Source of the DNA: Clostridiales bacterium UBA1774
Lineage (GTDB): Bacteria > Bacillota > Clostridia > Oscillospirales > Oscillospiraceae
Direction: 5' to 3'
DNA length: 34,862 nucleotides
Assembly (NCBI GenBank): GCA_002314635.1
Contig: DCGQ01000048.1
Coordinates: 48,827 to 83,688 of the forward strand
Below, piece by piece: positions 1 to 5,684 of this stretch. Position 1 is the stretch's first letter. Every line of letters starts with the position of its first letter. The position numbers were made by a program, and so were the translations under genes. Under the pieces are notes generated by a model, which worked only from the letters and a program-made list of their open reading frames with translations, was not told where the DNA came from and did no database searches.

Positions 1-290
1 TCATGCGCCCGTGCGGATTGCGTGTGGCAGAGGAGTTTGACATGAGCGTCAGACAGGTCTTTCATCTCATGCGCCCGTGCGGATTGCGTGTTTTGATTAC
101 GCGCATGCGTCCAAATCTCAGCGGCTTTCATCTCATGCGCCCGTGCGGATTGCGTGTCTATTCCGGCAGACTTGCGCCCCGCCGACACAGGCTTTCATCT
201 CATGCGCCCGTGCGGATTGCGTGTTTCTGCCGACACCCTGACGAGATATTTGCCGTATCTTTCATCTCATGCGCCCGTGCGGATTGCGTG
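1..290 (-). CRISPR. CRISPR array of a type V-F system, truncated at the left edge
   Basis: Four full copies of an identical 32-base repeat lie at 59-90, 125-156, 192-223 and 259-290, and the last 24 bases of a fifth copy lie at 1-24. On the plus strand the repeat begins CTTTCATCTC and ends GGATTGCGTG. The four spacers (25-58, 91-124, 157-191, 224-258) are 34, 34, 35 and 35 bases and are unrelated to one another. I read the array on the minus strand because its repeat then ends GATGAAAG, a common 3' handle form, and because the nuclease gene and tracrRNA region lie upstream in that direction. The copy at 259-290 would then be leader-proximal. All four spacers start with T on the plus strand, so the repeat may really be 33 bases with the 259-290 copy deviating. 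The array continues beyond the window. Confidence 0.95.
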
Positions 291-303
291 AGTGAAAAGA
301 TAA

Positions 304-490
304 CACGCACTACGCTTTTTCTTCCATTTTTTCAAGCGCTGAAACCTGATACGGAATACTGTGTATCAGCCTGACCTTGCCGAGTGTTGTCAGACCTTTG
401 GAAAAAGGATTTACAGGTACTTCTCGGCTTTGGGATGGGAAATCACCCCTCGGTGGGAAGCCACCGATTTTTGTTTTTCGCGCGAACCCA
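304..490 (-). ncRNA. Candidate Cas12f tracrRNA
   Basis: The minus strand between the nuclease gene and the array folds like the tracrRNA of Cas12f1 systems. Read 5' to 3' it has a 7-bp hairpin (467-450, loop CUUC), a 6-bp hairpin (449-432), and then AAGCCGAGAAGU, a block I recall from the Acidibacillus Cas12f1 tracrRNA. That block's GCCGAG (428-423) pairs with CUCGGC (384-379) around an inner CCUUU/AAAGG hairpin (408-395). After AAGGU comes a 7-bp hairpin, CUGAUAC/GUAUCAG (369-346). The 3' part offers two anti-repeats: GCGUAGUGCGUG (315-304) pairs at 10 of 12 positions with the 5' end of the repeat, and UUUCAGCGC (344-336) pairs with UGAAA and GCGC in its 3' half. The exact 5' and 3' ends are not fixed by sequence; a 5' end anywhere from about 467 to 500 is possible. 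Confidence 0.8.
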
Positions 491-499
491 CTGAACGAA

Positions 500-1819
500 T
501 TATGTTTGCTCCCGGTTCGCACCCATGTCTCTTCTGATAATCTCAGCAATTCCCGGCGTGGAAATGTTCCGGGCGGCATTGTAATCCGCATGGGTTTGAT
601 AGCCGCACTCCACACAGGCGAAATCCGCCTGTTTCTGTCGGTTCAATGGGGAAATGCAGCCGCATTTACTGCACCGTTGAGAGGTGTGCGCCGGTTCGAT
701 TTTCAGAACCGTGATTCCGTATTCATCGGCTGCATTCTGAATCTTCTGTTGAAGGTCATAGTATGTCCACGCTTTCAGAAACTTGTCATCACCGGAGATA
801 CCGCTCAGATCCTCCATCTGAATCACGCAGCAACCGCTGTTGAACGCAAAATCCACGATTGCTCTGGCATACTGTTTGTTCTTCGTGTCCCGGAAATGTG
901 CTATCTTTTCCTCGGTCAGATATGCCGCTTCCACACGCTTCTTCGTACCGTGACCCACATTTCCGCCGCCTGCATAGGGTCTGCTGCGGAGAATATCCCT
1001 GCGCCGCTGCTCCACCCTGCGCCGAAACTCCAGAATCTCACCGCCGCTGATGCAAAGCCTTTGGAAGCTGTTATACACCGCGCAGTAGGCAACATTGGCG
1101 ATTCCGAGGTCCACACCGCATACCCCGCCGCCCAGTTCCTTCTTCGTTTTCGGCATCGTATAGGTCAGATTGAAATACCACTTCTTTTTCTTTTTGTCAT
1201 AGCAGAGAGAACCGGCGTTGTGCTGATATGCGCCGCTGATGCAGTTGTCCACAATCGCTTTCGTCCCGGTGTCCTTCGGACTGAAAAAGATACGAAACCC
1301 GAAAATCCCGTCCTTCAACCCCAGCTCTTTTGAGCAGGATTTTGCTATCACCGAAATATCCAGATACTCTGTTCCGCTGTCAGAAGTAAGTTTAATATAC
1401 TTTTTGGGAATCGGTATCGGTTGGTTGCCCTTAAAAGACGGAAGCGAGTCTTTTCCCGAAATGTAGTCCTTGAATTTGCCGTTCCATTTGCTCAGATTCG
1501 CATTGGCGAGTGCCGTAACTGGAGCTGAGCCAAGGGAAACCGTCCTTACCATCGCCACCCGATAAAGCTGTGTCTGCAAAGAACAGCCATACCATTCCTT
1601 GATTTCTGCATTCTTTGGCCACTTTCCAGTATTGTCATATTCGTTTATCATGCGGCGCACATAGAGCTGGTATTCGTTGACCATCTCATTCAGCGCCGCA
1701 CGCACTTCATCCTGACACTTCCATAGAATTTTGCACAGGTCGGAATATTTCAAACCGTCCGCATTTTTTTCATCGTAGTCCAGATAAAATCTGGTGGTCT
1801 TTGTGATGGTGTTGCTCAT
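500..1819 (-). CDS. cas12f1: Cas12f1-type compact CRISPR effector nuclease (439 aa)
   Basis: This is an RNA-guided DNA nuclease of the TnpB-derived Cas12f family. The RuvC site is intact: D237 in GVDLG, E336 in IQMEDL and D412 in ADYNAARN. A zinc ribbon lies between the last two (C383, C386, C402, C405). Blocks such as WTYYDLQQKI, TSQRCSKCG and PYAGGG/GHG match my memory of AsCas12f1 (422 aa), including the 99-residue gap between D and E. The N-terminal ~230 residues would be the recognition and wedge region and are more divergent. The length fits Cas12f1 (about 400-530 aa). The ATG at 1819 follows a strong AAAGGAGG. TnpB is the main alternative, but the adjacent array and tracrRNA-like RNA argue for Cas12f. 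Base composition is visibly more AT-rich than the folC genes next door, which suggests acquisition by transfer. Confidence 0.93.
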   Translation of the reverse strand: MSNTITKTTRFYLDYDEKNADGLKYSDLCKILWKCQDEVRAALNEMVNEYQLYVRRMINEYDNTGKWPKNAEIKEWYGCSLQTQLYRVAMVRTVSLGSAPVTALANANLSKWNGKFKDYISGKDSLPSFKGNQPIPIPKKYIKLTSDSGTEYLDISVIAKSCSKELGLKDGIFGFRIFFSPKDTGTKAIVDNCISGAYQHNAGSLCYDKKKKKWYFNLTYTMPKTKKELGGGVCGVDLGIANVAYCAVYNSFQRLCISGGEILEFRRRVEQRRRDILRSRPYAGGGNVGHGTKKRVEAAYLTEEKIAHFRDTKNKQYARAIVDFAFNSGCCVIQMEDLSGISGDDKFLKAWTYYDLQQKIQNAADEYGITVLKIEPAHTSQRCSKCGCISPLNRQKQADFACVECGYQTHADYNAARNISTPGIAEIIRRDMGANREQT

Positions 1820-1873
1820 TGTTCCTCCTTTCCTTGAAAATATTTTTGTTTCGGTATTTCAATGCTTGATATC

Positions 1874-1901
1874 AGTATATACACAATTCCGATCTTGTCA
1901 A
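1874..1901 (-). promoter_or_regulatory. Promoter of cas12f1
   Basis: On the minus strand TTGACA (1901-1896) is followed after 16 bases by TATACT (1879-1874), a near-consensus sigma-A promoter. Transcription would begin near 1867, giving a leader of about 50 bases before the cas12f1 start. The rest of the 362-base gap between cas12f1 and folC holds the divergent folate promoter, the riboswitch and its terminator. Confidence 0.75.
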
Positions 1902-1933
1902 CATTTGCGCTCCCACATTTTCACAACTCCCAC

Positions 1934-1961
1934 TTGACAACGCCCAAAACCATGATACAAT
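1934..1961 (+). promoter_or_regulatory. Promoter of the folate operon
   Basis: TTGACA (1934-1939) and TACAAT (1956-1961) are separated by 16 bases. It points away from the cas12f1 promoter; the two -35 boxes are 32 bases apart. A start near 1968 places the complete tetrahydrofolate riboswitch within the leader transcript. Confidence 0.75.
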
Positions 1962-1984
1962 ATCTTTACCCTAATAAATCAACT

Positions 1985-2092
1985 TGTCAGAGTAGGCAGT
2001 GTGCATGAAGTGCCGCAGGGATGGGAAGTCGCCCGCGGACGAAAAACCCGGCAGAAGCAAGGGTTTGTGACACGCTGCCGCGTCCGCTGGCA
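1985..2092 (+). promoter_or_regulatory. Tetrahydrofolate (THF) riboswitch
   Basis: The leader matches the class I THF (folT-type) riboswitch as I know it. P1 pairs UGUCAG (1985-1990) with CUGGCA (2087-2092). Conserved-looking blocks follow in order: GAGUAG (1990-1995), AAGUGCCGC, GGGAUGGGAAGUCGCC (2018-2033), GCGGACGAA, and GCGUCCGCU near the 3' end. Internal helices pair CCGC (2013-2016) with GCGG (2035-2038), and AAACCC (2044-2049) with GGGUUU (2061-2066). The genes it controls, folC and the folate transporter component folT, are the expected targets. In this family ligand binding normally lowers expression of folate uptake and synthesis genes. A covariance-model hit to RF00831 would settle the call. 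Confidence 0.9.
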
Positions 2093-2130
2093 CAATATGG
2101 CTGTGTCGATTGCCCAAACCGGGTAATTTT

Positions 2131-2181
2131 GCCTTCCTGCTGTGTCTGCGTGTACGCGCTCACAGTAAGGAAGGCTTTTTT
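2131..2181 (+). terminator. Riboswitch expression platform: intrinsic terminator overlapping the folC ribosome binding site
   Basis: GCCTTCCT (2131-2138) pairs with AGGAAGGC (2168-2175), with a further inner helix CTGTG/CACAG (2140-2144, 2161-2165) and six T residues at 2176-2181. The 3' arm contains the AAGGAAGG that serves as ribosome binding site for the ATG at 2182. The same hairpin can therefore end transcription and, in any read-through RNA, hide the ribosome site. The competing antiterminator pairing is not obvious by eye. Confidence 0.85.
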
Positions 2182-3477
2182 ATGAATTATCAGGAATCCT
2201 TGGATTACATTCTCAGCACACCCAATCCGGGCGGCGTTTATGAGAGAAATGTGATGCAGTCCCTGCTGGAAAAGCTGGGCAATCCCCATCAGGGCGTCAA
2301 ATATGTCCATGTAGCCGGTACCAACGGCAAGGGCACCACCTCCGCATTCCTCGCTTCCATTCTGCGGGAGGCCGGGTATCACACCGGTCTGTATACCTCC
2401 CCCTTCATTCAGCGCTTCAACGAGCGGATTCAGGTGGACGGCGTGCAGATTCCGGATGACAAGCTGGCAGAGATCACCACCCGCATTTCCGAAGCCGTGC
2501 CGCTGGTGATGGCGGAGGGCCGCCGCCGTCCCACCATTTTTGAGCTGATCACCGCGCTGGGCTTCTGCTGGTTCAAGGAAACGAAGTGCGATATCGTGGT
2601 GCTGGAGGTGGGCATGGGCGGACGGCTGGACGCTACCAACTCCATCTCCGACGAGGACAGCGTGGTTTCCGCCATGGTGAACATCGGCTTCGACCACATG
2701 GAGTTTCTGGGTGATACCCTGCCCAAGATCGCCGGAGAAAAGGCCGGTATCATCAAAGAGAAGGGCGATGTGGTGGTCTACGGGCAGTCTCTTGAGGTGG
2801 AGACCGTATTCTACAACCAGTGCGTGGCAAAGCACGCCAGCTACACCCGCTCCTCCAATGAGCTTGCCAAGGTCACGAACATGGATGTGACCGGCACCAC
2901 CTTTAACTTCGGCGGCTATGACGGTCTGAAAATCTCCCTGCTGGGCTGCTATCAGGTCCGCAACGCCTGTACCGCCGTCACCGTGACGGAGCGGCTGCGG
3001 AAGCACGGCTATCAAATCAGCGAGGAACAGCTTCGCAGCGGTCTTTTGAAGGCCCACTGGCCCGGCCGCGTGGAGCTGCTGAGGCAGGACCCGGTGGTCA
3101 TCGTGGACGGCGCTCACAACCCCCAGGGCTTCGCCGCGCTGATGGAGACCATGGACCTGCTGTTCCCCGGCAAGAAGCTGAACATCATTCTGGGCGTTCT
3201 GGCCGACAAGGATTTTAACGCCGGCATCGACATTGCCCTGCCCCATGCGAAGAAATTCTTTGCCGTCACGCCTCCCTCCTACCGGGCGCTCAGCTCCGGT
3301 GAGCTGGCGGAGGATATCCGGCAGCACGGCGGCGTGGATGTGGCCGCATTTGAAAGCATTCCCGCAGCCATCGAGGCTGCTTTGCAGGAATCCGCCAGTG
3401 ACGATGTCATCGCCATTCTTGGTTCCCTGTACCAGGTGGGCGATGTGCGTACCTACTTTGGAAGGAGTGTATTTTGA
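2182..3477 (+). CDS. folC: Folylpolyglutamate synthase / dihydrofolate synthase (FolC)
   Basis: FolC adds glutamate to folates using ATP, which traps them in the cytoplasm. Some bacterial forms also join dihydropteroate to glutamate. The 431-residue protein has the usual length. The ATP loop HVAGTNGKGTT is at about 43-53, GMGGRLDATN at about 144-153, EKAGIIK (whose Lys is carbamylated in the family) at about 186-192, and DGAHNPQG marks the C-terminal domain. I chose the ATG at 2182 because it lies 7 bases after AAGGAAGG and gives a normal N terminus; an upstream in-frame extension would run through the terminator. The gene is first in the riboswitch operon and overlaps folT by 4 bases. All core motifs are intact, so this is the likely main FolC of the pair. 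Confidence 0.93.
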   Translation: MNYQESLDYILSTPNPGGVYERNVMQSLLEKLGNPHQGVKYVHVAGTNGKGTTSAFLASILREAGYHTGLYTSPFIQRFNERIQVDGVQIPDDKLAEITTRISEAVPLVMAEGRRRPTIFELITALGFCWFKETKCDIVVLEVGMGGRLDATNSISDEDSVVSAMVNIGFDHMEFLGDTLPKIAGEKAGIIKEKGDVVVYGQSLEVETVFYNQCVAKHASYTRSSNELAKVTNMDVTGTTFNFGGYDGLKISLLGCYQVRNACTAVTVTERLRKHGYQISEEQLRSGLLKAHWPGRVELLRQDPVVIVDGAHNPQGFAALMETMDLLFPGKKLNIILGVLADKDFNAGIDIALPHAKKFFAVTPPSYRALSSGELAEDIRQHGGVDVAAFESIPAAIEAALQESASDDVIAILGSLYQVGDVRTYFGRSVF

Positions 3478-4082
3478 AAAACCGCATGACCTTTGCCGAA
3501 TCCGCGTCCAATCTGAAAAAGACGAAGGTTCTGGCCACCTGCGCCATGCTCGCTGCGCTGTCGGTCATTTTTGCCCGTCTGATCATCCCCATGCCCAACG
3601 CCTTCACCCGGTTCTCCATTGAAGCGATCCCGATCGTGATCGCCGGTATGCTGTTCGGGCCTGTTGCGGGCGGTGCAGTGGGTTTTGTGGCTGATCTGGT
3701 TGGCTGCCTGTTCTCCGGCTACGGGTATAACCCGCTGTTCTGCGTGCCGCCGATCCTTTATGGTGTTCTGCCCGGTGTACTGAGCTGGATTATCGCGAAA
3801 AAAATCAGTCTGCCCCGCATCGCCCTGATCTACCTTCCGCCCATGCTGTTCGGCTCCGTACTCTATCAGAGCTGTGCGCTGGCCTATGTCTACAACAGCA
3901 AGGGTACCTTTGCTTCCAGTCTTGCCTATTTTCTCACGACCCGCAGCATTCAGTTTGCCGTCACGCTGGTCATTGATGCGGTTCTGACTTGGCTTCTGCT
4001 CCGCACCGGATTCCTTGCGCGTATCGGTCTCCGCCCAAACCCGAAAAAGGAGGCTCCATCCAATGGCAATGACCCCGCTTGA
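3474..4082 (+). CDS. folT: FolT, folate-binding S component of an ECF transporter
   Basis: The product is a 202-residue, very hydrophobic protein with about five or six predicted membrane helices, the form of ECF-transporter substrate-binding (S) components. It binds folate and docks with a shared EcfAA'T energising module, which is not in this window. The family signature region is visible near the N terminus, where ATCAMLAALSVIFARLI precedes RFSIEAIPI and the glycine-rich GMLFGPVAGGAVGFVADL. Its place between two folC genes behind a THF riboswitch makes folate the expected substrate. The start is TTG at 3474, overlapping the folC TGA as TTGA, 6 bases after GGAAGGAG. An in-frame ATG at 3486 is an alternative but sits less well relative to that site. 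The C-terminal tail is cytoplasmic-looking and charged. Confidence 0.88.
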   Translation: MKNRMTFAESASNLKKTKVLATCAMLAALSVIFARLIIPMPNAFTRFSIEAIPIVIAGMLFGPVAGGAVGFVADLVGCLFSGYGYNPLFCVPPILYGVLPGVLSWIIAKKISLPRIALIYLPPMLFGSVLYQSCALAYVYNSKGTFASSLAYFLTTRSIQFAVTLVIDAVLTWLLLRTGFLARIGLRPNPKKEAPSNGNDPA

Positions 4083-5337
4083 ATATATCTCGCAGGAGCG
4101 TTTTCAGGGCTTCAAGCCCGGCTTTGACCGGATCCATGCCCTGTTGGACGGACTGGGACACCCGGAGCGGAAGCTCCGCTATGTCCATGTGGCCGGTACC
4201 AACGGCAAGGGCAGCACATCTGCCTGCATTGCCTCCGTGCTGCGGGAGGCCGGGTATCGGGTAGGTCTGTATACCTCCCCCTATGTGATCTGCTGGAACG
4301 AGCGGATTCAGGTGGACGGGCAGTATATCCCGGATGCGGATTTTGCCGAGGCTGTAGAGGCCATTCAGCCGGTAGCCGACAGCATGGAGGACGCGCCCAG
4401 CCAGTTTGAGCTGGAAACGGCGCTGGCCTTCTGGTACTTCGTCCGCCGCGGCTGTGAGATCGCCGTCATGGAAGTGGGTATGGGCGGCGCGTGGGACGCC
4501 ACCAATGTAATCCCCGCTCCGGAGGCTGCGGTTCTTTGCGCCATTGCGCTGGATCACACCGCCGTACTGGGCAAGACCGTGGCCGAGATCGCCTCCGTCA
4601 AGTCCGGCATCATCAAGTCCGGCTGTGATGTGATCTCCTATGGCAACGAGCCGGAAGCGGAGGCCGTGATCGCCGAAAAGTGCCGGGAGCAGGGCTGCCG
4701 CCTGTTCCTCCCGGATTTCAGTCAGTTGACGCTGCTGGAACAGGAGCTGGACGCGCTGCGCTTCTCCTATGGCCGCTATCCGGAGCTGACGCTGCCGTTG
4801 GTTGGCTCCTATCAGCCGAAAAACGCCGCGCTGGCCATCACCGCCATTGAGGTGCTTCGCACCCGAGGATACCGGATTTCCGATGAAGCTGTGGTCAGCG
4901 GTCTGAAATCCGTCCGCTGGCCCGGCCGCTTTGAGCTGCTGCGGCGGGATCCGGTTTTCATTCTGGACGGCAGTCACAACCCACAGGGCATGGAGGCCAC
5001 GGTGGAAAGCCTGAAAGCGCACTTCCCCGGCAAAAAGCTCTGGTTCCTGATGGGTGTGATGGCGGACAAGGACGTGCATGGCATTGCCCGTCTGCTTGGC
5101 CCGCTGGCTGCCGGATTTGCTGCCGTGGAGCCGCCAAACCCCCGTGCCATGAAGCCGCAGGAGCTGGCGACGCTGCTCCGTACCGACACCGGCGCGGAAG
5201 CACAGGCATTTGATTCCATCGAAGCCGGAGCGGACTGGGTTCTGCGTCAGGCCGGAAAGGATGGAATCTGCGCCGCGCTGGGCAGTCTGTATTTCTCCGC
5301 TCAGGTGCGGGAAGCAGTACGCGGCAGTACACTTTAA
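4063..5337 (+). CDS. Second FolC-family ligase, divergent
   Basis: This 424-residue protein is clearly a FolC paralogue, with ATP loop HVAGTNGKGST at about 42-52 and DGSHNPQG in the C-terminal half. It differs where the family rarely does. The GGRLDATN seen in the first FolC reads GGAWDATN here (about 141-148), losing the arginine. EKAGIIK reads VKSGIIK (about 179-185), losing the glutamate but keeping the lysine. It may be a polyglutamylase with altered folate preference, a dihydrofolate synthase split off from the first copy, or a ligase for another pterin or amino acid; the sequence does not decide. The ATG at 4063 follows AAGGAGG by 9 bases and lies inside the end of folT, so translation is probably coupled. 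A second ATG at 4069 is possible. Confidence 0.88.
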   Translation: MAMTPLEYISQERFQGFKPGFDRIHALLDGLGHPERKLRYVHVAGTNGKGSTSACIASVLREAGYRVGLYTSPYVICWNERIQVDGQYIPDADFAEAVEAIQPVADSMEDAPSQFELETALAFWYFVRRGCEIAVMEVGMGGAWDATNVIPAPEAAVLCAIALDHTAVLGKTVAEIASVKSGIIKSGCDVISYGNEPEAEAVIAEKCREQGCRLFLPDFSQLTLLEQELDALRFSYGRYPELTLPLVGSYQPKNAALAITAIEVLRTRGYRISDEAVVSGLKSVRWPGRFELLRRDPVFILDGSHNPQGMEATVESLKAHFPGKKLWFLMGVMADKDVHGIARLLGPLAAGFAAVEPPNPRAMKPQELATLLRTDTGAEAQAFDSIEAGADWVLRQAGKDGICAALGSLYFSAQVREAVRGSTL

Positions 5338-5348
5338 TATCGCATTCG

Positions 5349-5380
5349 GCTTTGTCGGGGTTTTCCCGGCAAAGCTTTTT
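5349..5380 (+). terminator. Terminator of the folate operon
   Basis: An 11-bp stem pairs 5349-5359 with 5365-5375 around a five-base loop, followed by TTTTT at 5376-5380. It lies 12 bases after the stop codon of the second folC gene. Confidence 0.88.
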
Positions 5381-5385
5381 CTCTC

Positions 5386-5414
5386 TTGCGTCCATCACCC
5401 CGATTGGGTATAAT
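5386..5414 (+). promoter_or_regulatory. Promoter of the 79-aa protein gene and tex
   Basis: TTGCGT (5386-5391) and the perfect TATAAT (5409-5414) are 17 bases apart. The promoter starts only 6 bases after the preceding terminator and fires about 24 bases before the next start codon. Confidence 0.8.
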
Positions 5415-5444
5415 CAGATCATCTTTGCGAAAGAAGGTTCTGCC

Positions 5445-5684
5445 ATGAAACCCGTATACTGCAATACCGTTTCCATTTCCAACAATAACAAGACCGGAGA
5501 GATTTCCCTCTCCTTTGCCCATATTTACTCGGAGCACAAGCTGAGTGTAGCCACCGGAACCATGACGGATGTTTCCATGCCGGTGGTCAGTGAGGAAGCC
5601 TGCGTGGTCATGAGCCGCAGCGGCTTTCTGGCTTTGAAACGGCTGGTGGATCAGGTCGCCGGTCAGATTGGAGCGGATGAATAA
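5445..5684 (+). CDS. Uncharacterised 79-aa protein
   Basis: I do not recognise this protein. It is 79 residues with no signal peptide or membrane segment, and its secondary structure looks like a beta-rich N-terminal half ending in a short helix (LKRLVDQVAGQIG). The ATG at 5445 follows AGAAGG by 7 bases; upstream in-frame sequence crosses the promoter and terminator, so a longer form is unlikely. Its stop codon TAA shares a base with the ATG of tex, so the two are surely co-transcribed and probably translationally coupled. The context hints at a role linked to transcription or RNA handling, but that is only guilt by association. Confidence 0.8.
   Translation: MKPVYCNTVSISNNNKTGEISLSFAHIYSEHKLSVATGTMTDVSMPVVSEEACVVMSRSGFLALKRLVDQVAGQIGADE

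Noticed and set aside
3..374. Plus-strand open frame across the CRISPR array
   Set aside because: It reads through the repeats, giving a repeated peptide, and has no ribosome site. It is an artefact of the array.
377..1333. Long plus-strand open frame opposite cas12f1
   Set aside because: It is antisense to a gene with intact nuclease motifs and has no recognisable domain.
500..1819. Free TnpB of an IS200/IS605-type element instead of Cas12f
   Set aside because: No tnpA or element ends are visible, and a CRISPR array with a matching tracrRNA-like region lies directly downstream. The blocks also match Cas12f1 better.
1987..3327. 446-codon minus-strand open frame opposite folC
   Set aside because: It is a shadow of the GC-rich folC codons, crosses the riboswitch and has no known motif.
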